From Caulobacter sp. (GTDB lineage Bacteria > Pseudomonadota > Alphaproteobacteria > Caulobacterales > Caulobacteraceae): DNA of 49,629 nucleotides. Positions 42,314-49,629 of the stretch are shown piece by piece (position 1 is the stretch's first letter; the number at the start of each line of letters is the position of its first letter). Where the stretch lies: the NCBI GenBank assembly GCA_030678995.1, contig JAUXTQ010000064.1:1-49629 (forward strand). The letters run 5' to 3'. The position numbers were made by a program, and so were the translations under genes. The notes beneath the pieces are model-generated. The model was given only the letters and a program-made list of their open reading frames with translations. It was not told where the DNA came from and did not search any database.

Positions 42314-43111
42314 CTAACCCGCCGCTTTCAGCTTCTCGAGCACCAGCGGGTGCAGGTCGAGGTTGGCGGCCAGGATGCCCTCGTCGCCGAACTGGTAGTC
42401 GCCGCCGTCGAGATTGGTGACCTTGCCGCCCGACTCGGTGATCAGCAGCAGGCCCGCCGCCACGTCCCAGGGGTGCAGACCCCGCTCCCAGAAGGCGTCC
42501 AGGCGGCCGGCGGCCACCCAGGCCAGGTCCAGGGCCGCGGCGCCGAAGCGGCGCACGCCGGAGACGCGCTGGCTGATCTGGTGCAGCTCCTTGAGGAACT
42601 GGCCGTGGCCGGGCCTGCCGATGAACGGAACGCCGGTGCCGACCAGGGCCTCGTCCATCTTCGTGCGGGCGGCGACGCGCAGGCGCTTCTCGTTGCCGAG
42701 GAAGGCGCCCTTGCCCTTTTCCGCCCAGTAGGTGTCGTGGGTGATCGGGTTGTAGGTCACCGCCGCCACGACCTGGCCCTCGCGCTCCAGCGCGATGTTG
42801 ACCGCGAAGTGCGGGATGGCGTGGAGGAAGTTGGTCGTGCCGTCGAGCGGATCGACGATCCAGCGGTGGGTCTTGTCGGTGCCCTCGATCAGGCCCCGCT
42901 CTTCGCCCAGGAAGCTGTAACCCGGCCGCGCCTTCTCCAGCGCCTCGAACAGCACCTGCTCGGCCTTGATGTCGGCGGCCGAGACGAAGTCGCCCGGCCC
43001 CTTCTTGGAGACCTGCAGTTCGGCGATCTCGCCGAAGTCGCGCGCCAGGCCTTTGGCCGCCTTGCGGGCGGCGTCGATCATGACGGAAAGAAGCGCTGAG
43101 GGCGTGGCCAC
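42314..43111 (-). CDS. suhB: Inositol monophosphatase family protein
   Basis: A 265-residue magnesium-dependent phosphatase of the IMPase/SuhB family. The metal site is FLGEERG plus WIVDPLDGTTNFLHAIPHFA (about residues 84-103) and the second motif HPWDVAAGLLLITESGG (about 213-229). The substrate may be inositol phosphate; SuhB proteins also act in rRNA transcription in E. coli. It starts one base after the efp stop, so it is in the efp operon. The gene name follows the usual annotation of this family. Confidence 0.9.
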   Translation of the reverse strand: MATPSALLSVMIDAARKAAKGLARDFGEIAELQVSKKGPGDFVSAADIKAEQVLFEALEKARPGYSFLGEERGLIEGTDKTHRWIVDPLDGTTNFLHAIPHFAVNIALEREGQVVAAVTYNPITHDTYWAEKGKGAFLGNEKRLRVAARTKMDEALVGTGVPFIGRPGHGQFLKELHQISQRVSGVRRFGAAALDLAWVAAGRLDAFWERGLHPWDVAAGLLLITESGGKVTNLDGGDYQFGDEGILAANLDLHPLVLEKLKAAG

Positions 43112-43112
43112 G

Positions 43113-43682
43113 TCAGTCGGCGCGGCGCAGGTATTCGCCCGTCTCGGTCGAGACCAGCACGCGTTCGCCCGCTTCCATGTAGGGCGGAATGAGGATGCGC
43201 ATGCCGTTGTCGGCCTTGGCCGGCTTGTAGGAGGACGAGGCGGTCTGGCCGTTCACCGTGGCGTCGGCCTCGATGATGGTCAGAACCACATGCTCGGGCA
43301 GGGAAATGCCGATCGGGCGATCCTCGTGGAACTCCACCGAGACGGTCATGCCGTCCTGCAGGAAGCGCACCTGGTCCTCGCCGACGAAGTCCTTGTGCAG
43401 GCTGATCTGCTCGTAGTTTTCCTTGTCCATGAACACCAGCATGTCGCCCTCGGCGTACAGGTAGGTGTTGTCGCGCTGCTCGAGGGTCACGCGCTCGACC
43501 TTGTCGTCGGAGCGGAAGCGTTCGTTGAGCTTGCGGCCGTCGATCAGGTTCTTCAGCTCGACCATGGCGAAGGCGCCGCCCTTGCCGGGCTTGACGTGCG
43601 AAGCCTTCACGCAGACCCACAGGCCGTTTTCGTGCTGAAGCACCATGCCGGGTTTGATGGTGTTGCCGTTGATCTTGGACAT
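43113..43682 (-). CDS. efp: Translation elongation factor P
   Basis: A 189-residue EF-P, which rescues ribosomes stalled at polyproline. The three beta-barrel domains are complete: the N-terminal KOW-like domain with the loop [10 protein letters not shown] and Lys34 at the tip, the modifiable position; a central OB domain ([20 protein letters not shown]); and the C-terminal [18 protein letters not shown]. Whether Lys34 is modified depends on genes not in this window. ATG 43682 is standard. Confidence 0.97.
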   Translation of the reverse strand: MSKINGNTIKPGMVLQHENGLWVCVKASHVKPGKGGAFAMVELKNLIDGRKLNERFRSDDKVERVTLEQRDNTYLYAEGDMLVFMDKENYEQISLHKDFVGEDQVRFLQDGMTVSVEFHEDRPIGISLPEHVVLTIIEADATVNGQTASSSYKPAKADNGMRILIPPYMEAGERVLVSTETGEYLRRAD

Positions 43683-43763
43683 GGATGGGTTCGCCGCAAA
43701 GGGGTCGGGAAATGGCGGCGGAACCTAGCGGCGAGGGCCTGCGATAGCAAGGCGGCGCTTGGG

Positions 43764-43875
43764 TGCGTGGTTCGAGACGCGCTTCGCGCTCCTCACCATG
43801 ACGACCACTTTGAAGTCCACCCCTCTACGTCATCCTGAGGAGCGGACCCTCAGGTCCGCGTCTCGAAGGACGCAA
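43764..43875. repeat. Inverted repeat, CGTCATCCTGAG/TCGAAGGACGCA family
   Basis: TGCGTGGTTCGAGACGCG on the left and CGCGTCTCGAAGGACGCA on the right pair almost fully, with CACCATGACG and CGTCATCCTGAG inside. Second member of the family at 35417-35529. It separates efp from thiE. Confidence 0.88.
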
Positions 43876-43876
43876 C

Positions 43877-44533
43877 TCAACGCGCCGCCAGCCCTTCCGC
43901 GATCGCCGCGTTGAGCGCCTTTACCGCTGCCGCCGGACCGTCTGGATGGTTCCACACCCCCGCGCTGACGGCCAGGAAGTCCGCCCCCGCCGCCGCCAGC
44001 CCGGCCGCGTTGTCCGCCGTGATCCCGCCGATGGCGACGCAGGGGATGGCCATGGTCTCCTGCCAGATCGACAGGATCTCGGGGTCGGCGGTGGTCGGGG
44101 CGTCCTTGGTCGTGGTGGGGAAGAAGGCCCCGAAGGCGACGTAGTCAGCCCCCGCCTCGGCGGCCTCCATGGCCAGGTGCCGGCTGTCGTGACAGGTGAC
44201 GCCGATCATCGCCGTCGGCCCCATAAGCCGCCGCGCCTCGGCGCAGGAGGCATCCGACTGGCCCACATGCACGCCGTCGCAGCCGAGCTTCGCCGCCAGG
44301 TCGGGCCGGTCGTTGAGGATCACCGCCACGTTCCGCGCCCGGGCGATGGTCCCCAGCACATCGACCGCGGCGGCGATGACGTCGTCGGGCGCGTCCTTGA
44401 GGCGGATCTGCAGGGCCGCCACATCGCCGGCGTCGAGCGCCCCGGCCAGGGTGCGGCCGAACGCGGCCAGGTCGTCCAGGCGCGGCAGGGTGATCAGGTA
44501 GAGGCGGCAATCGTGCGAAGGCTTGGAGGTCAT
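43877..44533 (-). CDS. thiE: Thiamine-phosphate synthase
   Basis: A 218-residue ThiE, joining the thiazole and pyrimidine halves of thiamine. Signatures are ALQIRLKD (about 41-48), [24 protein letters not shown] and the C-terminal phosphate site [20 protein letters not shown] and FLAVSAGVW. It lies ten bases downstream of the small cytochrome bd subunit on the same strand, so it is probably the last gene of the cyd operon; no other thi gene and no TPP riboswitch is seen. Some ThiE-like proteins without a thi neighbour have diverged, but the motifs here are intact. Confidence 0.88.
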   Translation of the reverse strand: MTSKPSHDCRLYLITLPRLDDLAAFGRTLAGALDAGDVAALQIRLKDAPDDVIAAAVDVLGTIARARNVAVILNDRPDLAAKLGCDGVHVGQSDASCAEARRLMGPTAMIGVTCHDSRHLAMEAAEAGADYVAFGAFFPTTTKDAPTTADPEILSIWQETMAIPCVAIGGITADNAAGLAAAGADFLAVSAGVWNHPDGPAAAVKALNAAIAEGLAAR

Positions 44534-44543
44534 GGGGCCGTCT

Positions 44544-44690
44544 CTACACGAGCAGGGCCTTCAGGGCATAGGCGACCACCGCCACGCCGACCGCCGAGGC
44601 CAGGGCGATGCCGAGGAACCAGCCCAGCCGCCGGTGCAGGGGCGCCAGGCGCTGGCCCTCCTCCGGCGGGGGTTCAATGGTAGCCTTCAT
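44544..44690 (-). CDS. Small cytochrome bd-associated protein (DUF2474/CydX-like)
   Basis: A 48-residue protein beginning [20 protein letters not shown] and then one transmembrane helix (about residues 22-46, [20 protein letters not shown]...). DUF2474/CydX/CbdX-type small subunits of cytochrome bd oxidases look like this: a short charged N-terminus, RRLGWF and a single helix, encoded right after cydB. The gene overlaps the end of cydB by 17 bases, with GGGGGCG ahead of its ATG. Without such a subunit E. coli cytochrome bd is unstable. Family name is from pattern, not search. Confidence 0.82.
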   Translation of the reverse strand: MKATIEPPPEEGQRLAPLHRRLGWFLGIALASAVGVAVVAYALKALLV

Positions 44691-45696
44691 CGCCCCCGAC
44701 CTTGCCGCGGAACAGCCAGTAGACCCAGGCGGTGTAGCCCAGGATCAGCGGCAACATGATCGCCACGCCGACCAGCATCAGAGCCAGGGCGTTGTCGGCG
44801 TTGGCCGCCTGCCGGAAGTCGATTTCGTAGGGGACGATGGCCGGGAAGAAGCTCACCGCCAGACCCAGGTATCCCGACAGGAACACCAGCGCCGTTCCGG
44901 CGAAGGGCATGCCGTGCTCGCGTCGGCGCAGGCCCTCGACGACGATCAGCAGGCCCGCCGCCCCGAGGATCGGGATCGGCAGGAAGGGCAGCACCTCCCA
45001 GGTGAAGGCGCCGTCCTGGAAACCCCAGCGGGCGGCCACGCGCGGGTGAACCGCCAGGGTGGCGAGGCTGACCGCGCCCAGCAGGGCCGCCGTGGCCACG
45101 CCCGCGATCCAGGTCCAGCGGCGCGCGTCGCCATGCAGCTCGTCGGCGGTCTTCCACACCAGCCAGCAGCCGCCCAGCAGGGCGTAGCCGGCTACCAGGC
45201 CCGCCGCGACCAGCAGGCTGTAGGGCGTCAGCCAGTCGAACGGTTGGCCAGCGAAGCGGCCGTCCGCGACCGCGACTCCCTGGATGAAGCCGCCCAGCAC
45301 CAGCCCCTGGGCGATGGTCGCCATCAACGAGCCGCCGGCGAAGGCCGCCGTCCAGAACGCCTTGCCCCGCTTGCGGCCGTGCAGGCGGAACTCGAACGCC
45401 ACGCCACGCAGGATCAGCGCCAGCAGCATCAGGATCAGTGGCAGGTAGAAGGCCGGCGCGAGGATGCCGTAGGCCAGCGGGAAGGCCGCCAACAGCCCGC
45501 CGCCGCCGAGCACCAGCCACGTCTCGTTGCCGTCCCAGACCGGGGCGATGCTGTCCATCATCACGTCCCGGTCCTTCGGCGACCGGGCGAAGGGAAACAG
45601 GATGCCGACGCCCAGGTCGAACCCGTCGAGCAGGACGTAGAGCAACACCGCCACGGCGATCAGCCCGGCCCAGATGAGGGGAAGGTCGAGGGTCAT
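44674..45696 (-). CDS. cydB: Cytochrome bd ubiquinol oxidase subunit II
   Basis: A 340-residue membrane protein with about eight or nine helices. The N-terminal LPLIWAGLIAVAVLLYVLLD followed by GFDLGVGILFPFARSPKDRD and then WDGNETWLVLGGGGLLAAFPLAY are the CydB signatures. It pairs with CydA to reduce oxygen to water with ubiquinol. One base separates its start from the cydA stop, and its end overlaps the small-subunit gene. Confidence 0.95.
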   Translation of the reverse strand: MTLDLPLIWAGLIAVAVLLYVLLDGFDLGVGILFPFARSPKDRDVMMDSIAPVWDGNETWLVLGGGGLLAAFPLAYGILAPAFYLPLILMLLALILRGVAFEFRLHGRKRGKAFWTAAFAGGSLMATIAQGLVLGGFIQGVAVADGRFAGQPFDWLTPYSLLVAAGLVAGYALLGGCWLVWKTADELHGDARRWTWIAGVATAALLGAVSLATLAVHPRVAARWGFQDGAFTWEVLPFLPIPILGAAGLLIVVEGLRRREHGMPFAGTALVFLSGYLGLAVSFFPAIVPYEIDFRQAANADNALALMLVGVAIMLPLILGYTAWVYWLFRGKVGGDEGYH

Positions 45697-45697
45697 C

Positions 45698-47086
45698 TCA
45701 GGCCTCCGGTTCCGCGCGGGCGGCGGCCAGGGCCGTCCCCGGCGCCCGGCCCTCGCCGTGGGGCAGCTCCGGCTCGGTGGCCGGCCCCACCCCGATCAGG
45801 CGCAGGATGTAGACGGCGCCGGCGCTGAACACGACGGCGTAGATCACCATGAAGGCCAGCAGCGAGACGGTGACCTGGCCCGCGCCCACCGGCGAGGCGG
45901 AGTCGGCGGTACGCAGCACGCCGTAGATGGTCCAGGGCTGGCGGCCGACCTCGGCGACGATCCAGCCGGCGATCACCGCCACGAAGCCGGCCGGCCCCAT
46001 GGCCACGGCGGCGCGCAGGTACCAGGTGGACTCCTCCAGCCGTGTGCGGACGATCAGCCACACGCCCCAGACGCCCAGGGCGATCATCGCCAGGCCCAGG
46101 CCCACCATCACCCGGAAGGACCAATAGACGAGGCCCACCACCGGCCAGTCGGCGCGCGGGAAGGCGTCCAGCCCCTGGATCGGCCGGGTCTTCGGCACGC
46201 CCTGAATCAGGTTGCCGACCCCTGGAATGGCGATCTCGAAATGGGTCCTGCCCGCGTCGCGGTCGGGCAGTCCGACAAGGCTCTGGGGCTGGTCAGGGCC
46301 GCTCTCCCAGATGGCCTCGATGGCGGCGGTCTTCAGCGGCTGGTGCTCCAGCGCCATCCTGCCCGACTCATGGCCGGCCAGCAGCTGCAGCGGGGCGACG
46401 ATGGCGAACATGCTGATGGCCATGCGCAGGGCCATGCGCGACTCGGTCTGGGCGCGATCCTTCAGCAGAATCCAGGCGCTGGCCGCCCCCACCACCAGGG
46501 CCGTGGTCAGGTAGGCCGCCAGCGTCATGTGGGCGAGGCGCGAGGGGAAGGTCGGCGAGAAGATCACCGCCATCCAGTCGACCGCCCGGAGGCTGCCGTT
46601 GGCCAGCTGTTCGTAGCCGGTCGGATGCTGCATCCAGCTGTTGGCCGAAATGATCCAGAAGGCCGAAACCAGGGTGCCGACGGCGACCAGCACGGTGGCG
46701 AGGAAGTGCAGCCGCGGGCCCACCCGGCGCCAGCCGAACAGCATCACCCCAAGGAAGCTGGCCTCAAGGAAGAAGGCGGTCAGCACCTCAAACGCCAGCA
46801 GCGGGCCGATCACCGGCGAGGCCATCTTCGAAAACTCGGCCCAGTTGGTCCCCAGCTCGTAGCTCATCACCACGCCGGACACGACGCCCATGCCGAAGCT
46901 GAGGGCGAAGATCTTGACCCAGAACAGGTAGAGATTGCGGAACACCGCCCGCCGGGTGCTCAGCCACAGGCCCTCCAGCACGGCCAGGAAGCTGGCCAGG
47001 CCGATGGTGAAGCTGGGAAAGATGATGTGGAACGCTATGGTGAAGGCGAACTGCAGCCTCGCGAGAAGCACCGCATCGTAGTCCAT
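45698..47086 (-). CDS. cydA: Cytochrome bd ubiquinol oxidase subunit I (short Q-loop, CioA type)
   Basis: A 462-residue CydA. The heme ligand is in RLQFAFTIAFHIIFPSFTIG (His20), quinol-side residues in AGHESGRMALEHQPLKTAAI (the AAIEAIWE lysine/glutamate pair) and the motif EVGRQPWTIYGVLRTADSAS. It is shorter than E. coli CydA (522 residues), as expected for the short Q-loop, cyanide-insensitive (Cio) type. The operon cydA-cydB-small subunit-thiE runs leftward; cydDC is not present. ATG 47086 starts the family N-terminus (MDYDAVLLARLQFAFT). Confidence 0.93.
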   Translation of the reverse strand: MDYDAVLLARLQFAFTIAFHIIFPSFTIGLASFLAVLEGLWLSTRRAVFRNLYLFWVKIFALSFGMGVVSGVVMSYELGTNWAEFSKMASPVIGPLLAFEVLTAFFLEASFLGVMLFGWRRVGPRLHFLATVLVAVGTLVSAFWIISANSWMQHPTGYEQLANGSLRAVDWMAVIFSPTFPSRLAHMTLAAYLTTALVVGAASAWILLKDRAQTESRMALRMAISMFAIVAPLQLLAGHESGRMALEHQPLKTAAIEAIWESGPDQPQSLVGLPDRDAGRTHFEIAIPGVGNLIQGVPKTRPIQGLDAFPRADWPVVGLVYWSFRVMVGLGLAMIALGVWGVWLIVRTRLEESTWYLRAAVAMGPAGFVAVIAGWIVAEVGRQPWTIYGVLRTADSASPVGAGQVTVSLLAFMVIYAVVFSAGAVYILRLIGVGPATEPELPHGEGRAPGTALAAARAEPEA

Positions 47087-47186
47087 CGCCACCGCCCCCT
47101 TCGCGGACCTCGACACCCAACGCTCGCAACGTGCGCGGGACAAGGGTCGATCCAGCGACATGCGGTCGCAGGCTGGGGCGCCCAGA

Positions 47187-47225
47187 TGCAAATGAGTTGC
47201 AACGGCGCGTGGGAATCGCTAAATG
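47187..47225 (+). promoter_or_regulatory. Candidate Fur/Mur-like operator over the bfd promoter
   Basis: TGCAA-ATGAG-TTGCA (47187-47201) is a perfect palindrome. It resembles the TGCAA...TTGCA Fur/Mur boxes described in alphaproteobacteria. A -35-like TTGCAA (47197-47202) and -10-like TAAATG (47220-47225) with 17-base spacing give a bfd promoter overlapped by the site. It also lies about 100 bases upstream of cydA, so either or both genes may be controlled. The palindrome is seen directly; the regulator is inference. Confidence 0.6.
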
Positions 47226-47256
47226 CGGGTCGTTCTCAAGTCGGGATACCCCATCC

Positions 47257-47442
47257 GTGTACGTCTGCAACTGCAACGGCATCCGTGAGCGTCAGGTTCG
47301 GGCCGCCATCGAGTCCGGAGCCACGCGGCCTGCCGACGTGTTCCGCGCTCACGACTGCCGCCCCCGGTGCGCCCGCTGCGTGTGCGAGATGCGCGAGATG
47401 ATCGACCAGTCGCAGGAAGCCCTCCGCTTCGCCGCCGAGTAG
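47257..47442 (+). CDS. bfd: Bacterioferritin-associated ferredoxin
   Basis: A 61-residue (2Fe-2S) protein. It begins with VYVCNCNGIRERQVRAAI and carries the second cysteine pair in RPRCARCVCEMREM, the CxC...CxxC order of Bfd, which donates electrons to bacterioferritin to release iron. Start is GTG 47257; a longer frame to 47131 has no family match. A bacterioferritin gene lies 1.2 kb downstream on the same strand. The second pair has an extra cysteine nearby (VCEM) and one before it (HDC). Confidence 0.9.
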   Translation: MYVCNCNGIRERQVRAAIESGATRPADVFRAHDCRPRCARCVCEMREMIDQSQEALRFAAE

Positions 47443-47505
47443 CGGCCTCGACATCCCCCGGCCCCGGCCCCTAGGAAGGATCGGTGACGGTCCGGGGAGG
47501 GAACG

Positions 47506-48528
47506 ATGCAGCACAGGATGGGGCCAGGCGACCTGCTGGACGCCCGCGGCTGGCTGGCCGAGACCGGCTACGCCACGGCCGAGGTCCGCCGCTACGACCG
47601 CGCCGCGATCAAGGCCCACCCGCTGCGGACCAAGGAATGGGACTACTATGCGGTCCTGAATCAGGACGTCGGGCTGTGCCTGACGGTGGCCGACAACGAC
47701 TATCTGGGCGTGCTGGCCGTGCACTGGCTGGATTTCCGCGCGGCCAGGGCGATCCAGGGCGGCGTACTGACGCCCTTCCCGATGGGCCGGATGGGTCTGC
47801 CGCAGAGCGCCGACGCCGGGGACATCGTCCAGCATCATGAGCGGCTGTCGATGGCCTTCCGGCACGAGCCCGGCGGCCGTCGCCTGACCGTCGATTTCCC
47901 GGACTTCGCGCGCGGCAGGGGGCTGAAGGGCGAAATCCGCCTGGACCAGCCGCCGATGGACCGGATGGTCGTCGCCACGCCGTTTCCGGGCGCGCCGAAG
48001 GCCTTCTACTACAACCAGAAGATCAACTGCATGCCGGCGACGGGCGAGGTCGTCATCGGCGGCGAAACCCACGTCTTCGAACCCGCGTCAGCCTTCGGCG
48101 TGCTGGACTGGGGCCGGGGCGTCTGGACCTGGGACAACACCTGGTACTGGGGATCGGCCTCGGGCGTCGTCGACGGGCGCTCGTTCGGCTTCAACATCGG
48201 CCACGGCTTTGGCGACACCTCGGCGGCGACCGAGAACATGGTCTTCGTCGACGGCAAGGCCCACAAGCTGGACGCGGTCACCTTCCACCTGCCGAAAGAC
48301 ACCTTCGACGGCGCGCCGTGGCGGTTCAGCAGCAACGACGGGCGGTTCGAGATGACCTTCGCGCCGATCATCGACCGGGCGGCGGACAGTTCTGTGCTGG
48401 GGCTGGTCCGGTCGACGCAGCATCAGGTGTTCGGCCGGTTCTCCGGCCATGTCGTGCCCGACGACGGAACGCGTCTGGCGGTGACCGACCTGCTGGGATT
48501 CGCCGAGGAAGTGGCCAATCGCTGGTGA
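47506..48528 (+). CDS. DUF2804 family protein
   Basis: A 340-residue protein of the DUF2804 family, predicted beta-rich and of unknown function. Family marks include RTKEWDYYAVLNQD, FYYNQKINCMPATGEV, FGVLDWGRGVWTWDNTWYWG and FGFNIGHGFGDTSAATENM. It has no signal peptide. ATG 47506 follows GGGAGGGA. It sits between bfd and bacterioferritin but no iron-related motif is seen. Confidence 0.88.
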   Translation: MQHRMGPGDLLDARGWLAETGYATAEVRRYDRAAIKAHPLRTKEWDYYAVLNQDVGLCLTVADNDYLGVLAVHWLDFRAARAIQGGVLTPFPMGRMGLPQSADAGDIVQHHERLSMAFRHEPGGRRLTVDFPDFARGRGLKGEIRLDQPPMDRMVVATPFPGAPKAFYYNQKINCMPATGEVVIGGETHVFEPASAFGVLDWGRGVWTWDNTWYWGSASGVVDGRSFGFNIGHGFGDTSAATENMVFVDGKAHKLDAVTFHLPKDTFDGAPWRFSSNDGRFEMTFAPIIDRAADSSVLGLVRSTQHQVFGRFSGHVVPDDGTRLAVTDLLGFAEEVANRW

Positions 48529-48643
48529 GCCCGGCTCATCGCGCCCTTGTGTCGTCGGCCGAGGCGCTCCGGCGGACATCGAGGTTGCGACGCGGCGGCG
48601 CCCGGTTCAGGGTCATGGCGACTCGAACGCAAGGGAGCGCGCC

Positions 48644-49132
48644 ATGAAGGGCGATCCGGCCATCATCAAGCTGCTCAACGCGGTGCTCACCAACGAGCTC
48701 ACCGCGGTGAACCAGTATTTCCTGCACGCGCGGATGTACCAGGACTGGGGTTTCGCCCGGCTGGGCAGGATCACCTACGACGAGTCCATCGGCGAGATGA
48801 AACACGCCGACAAGCTGATCAAGCGCATCCTGTTCCTCGAGGGTCTGCCCAACCTGCAGGACCTGAACAAGCTGAAGATCGGCGAGACCGTGCCCGAATG
48901 CCTCGCCGCCGACCTGGCCGTCGAGGCTGGCGGCCGCGACACCCTGGTCAAGGGCGTGGGCCAGTGCGAGACGGCGCACGACTACGTCAGCCGCCAGATT
49001 CTCCGGGAGATCCTCGAGGACACCGAGCACCACATCGACTTCCTCGAGACCCAGCTGAGACTGGTGAAAGGCCTGGGCGAACAGAACTACCTGCAGAGCG
49101 CGCTGGGCGACCTGGAAGGCGACGGGACCTGA
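48644..49132 (+). CDS. bfr: Bacterioferritin
   Basis: A 162-residue heme-containing ferritin that stores iron as a 24-mer. The heme ligand Met52 and ferroxidase residues Glu18, Glu51, His54, Glu94 and His130 are present at the same numbers as in E. coli Bfr. Residue 127, glutamate in E. coli, is threonine here (LEDTEHHIDF), so the di-iron site is altered on one side. The N-terminus MKGDPAIIKLLN is standard. It shares the strand with bfd and would receive its electrons for iron release. Confidence 0.94.
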   Translation: MKGDPAIIKLLNAVLTNELTAVNQYFLHARMYQDWGFARLGRITYDESIGEMKHADKLIKRILFLEGLPNLQDLNKLKIGETVPECLAADLAVEAGGRDTLVKGVGQCETAHDYVSRQILREILEDTEHHIDFLETQLRLVKGLGEQNYLQSALGDLEGDGT

Positions 49133-49144
49133 CCAACGCCTTCG

Positions 49145-49264
49145 CTCTCCCGGAGGGAGAGCTGTCGCCCCGGAGGGGTGACTGAGAGGGAGGAACCATT
49201 GCCCGAACGACGGCGACTCCCTCTCCGACCCGGCTCCGCCGGGCCACCTCTCCCTCCGGGAGAG
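49145..49264. repeat. Inverted repeat, CTCTCC/GGAGAG family
   Basis: CTCTCCCGGAGGGAGAG (49145-49161) and CTCTCCCTCCGGGAGAG (49248-49264) are each near-palindromic and mutually complementary; inner GCTCCGCCGGGC parts add further pairing. It lies between convergent bfr and the partial lyase gene. Confidence 0.8.
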
Positions 49265-49266
49265 GA

Positions 49267-49629
49267 CTACGCCAGACTGTTCAGCCAGTCCTCCAGGTTG
49301 GTGAACCCGTCCCCATCGCGATCCTTCACGCCGTCCAGGCCGTCCCGCGGATCGAGGCCGTGCGCCCGCTCCCAGTCGTCCGGCATACCGTCGCCGTCGC
49401 TGTCGATCCAGGCGGGACCGCCCTTCAGCACGGGCCAGCCGCCGACGTCGGCCTGGCTGTCGATCAGCCGGCCGGTGCGGGCGCGGACCCCGGCGATAAC
49501 GCGCTGGTCCACGGCGTCGCGCACCCGCGACGCGCCGGCGTCGGCCAGCACGCGCTCGTAGGCGACGGCGGCCGGGTCGGTGGCGACGCCCGAGTCGGCC
49601 AGCGGGGCCGGCTGCCGGTAGTCCGGCGG
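49267..49629 (-). CDS. Pectate-lyase-like protein, C-terminal part (5' end beyond window)
   Basis: The last 120 codons of a gene whose start lies right of the window; the frame is open to the edge. The visible part has YERVLADAGASRVRDAVDQR, then TGRLIDSQADVGGWPVLKGG and the calcium-binding segments DSDGDGMPDDWERAHGLDP and DRDGDGFTNLEDWLN. This order is typical of the C-terminus of polysaccharide (pectate) lyases of family 1, with thrombospondin-type-3-like calcium repeats. The catalytic domain is not visible, so the reaction is inference. Confidence 0.8.
   Translation of the reverse strand, partial: PPDYRQPAPLADSGVATDPAAVAYERVLADAGASRVRDAVDQRVIAGVRARTGRLIDSQADVGGWPVLKGGPAWIDSDGDGMPDDWERAHGLDPRDGLDGVKDRDGDGFTNLEDWLNSLA

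Noticed and set aside
44534..44543. TPP riboswitch before thiE
   Set aside because: Only ten bases separate thiE from the preceding gene, leaving no room for the element.

Overview
The window looks like chromosomal DNA of a GC-rich alphaproteobacterium, most likely a member of the Caulobacteraceae (Caulobacter or Phenylobacterium type). The evidence is the set of lineage-typical genes: the GANTC methyltransferase CcrM at the left edge, the CtrA-degradation adaptor RcdA, a DUF1192 protein, a DUF1013/TrcR regulator, and many ATGA-type stop/start overlaps. The genus is inference. There is no prophage, insertion sequence, CRISPR array, tRNA or rRNA; the window reads as core chromosome with short intergenic repeats.

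Layout: 0-6.7 kb holds ccrM (partial, minus), a DUF1428 protein, an acyl-CoA dehydrogenase, a membrane protein, the coupled DNA-repair pair tag-rnhB, three small exported proteins and ygfZ. 6.7-11.5 kb has a family 9 glycosyltransferase, a dihydroorotase and a coupled pair of exported proteins (coiled-coil protein plus lipoprotein). 11.5-29.5 kb is mostly catabolic: an acyl/feruloyl-CoA ligase, a YhhN membrane protein, an FAD-linked oxidase, a ThDP enzyme, a metallo-beta-lactamase-fold hydrolase, a MarR-SDR operon with a clear operator, acetyltransferases, a thiolase, a second SDR, an MFS transporter, a DUF1285 protein and a CoA-type Nudix hydrolase. Within it lies a secreted protein built of five four-cysteine repeats (17364-18707). 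29.5-38 kb carries housekeeping and cell-cycle genes: CCA-adding enzyme, TrcR, a TPR/aspartyl-hydroxylase, a quinone oxidoreductase, DUF1192, RcdA, ribosomal protein L31 and an MsbA-like ABC transporter. 38-49.6 kb has a phytanoyl-CoA-type dioxygenase, a divergent QueD-like protein, a metallopeptidase-like protein coupled to a glycerophosphodiesterase, efp with an inositol-monophosphatase-family gene, a cytochrome bd operon (cydA-cydB-small subunit-thiE), bfd, a DUF2804 protein, bacterioferritin and the C-terminus of a pectate-lyase-like protein.

Connections: ccrM, rcdA and trcR all touch the CtrA/CcrM cell-cycle circuit. Bfd and bacterioferritin are partners in iron storage and release, and a Fur/Mur-like palindrome sits between bfd and the divergent cytochrome bd operon. 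The ligase, acyl-CoA dehydrogenase, thiolase and SDRs fit degradation of acyl or aromatic acids through CoA thioesters, though they are scattered rather than in one operon.

A striking background feature is a dense set of intergenic inverted repeats of at least four sequence families. The most coherent family ends in GGGACA/TGTCCC and looks like REP elements. Several repeats abut stop codons and one supplies the 3' end of a gene.
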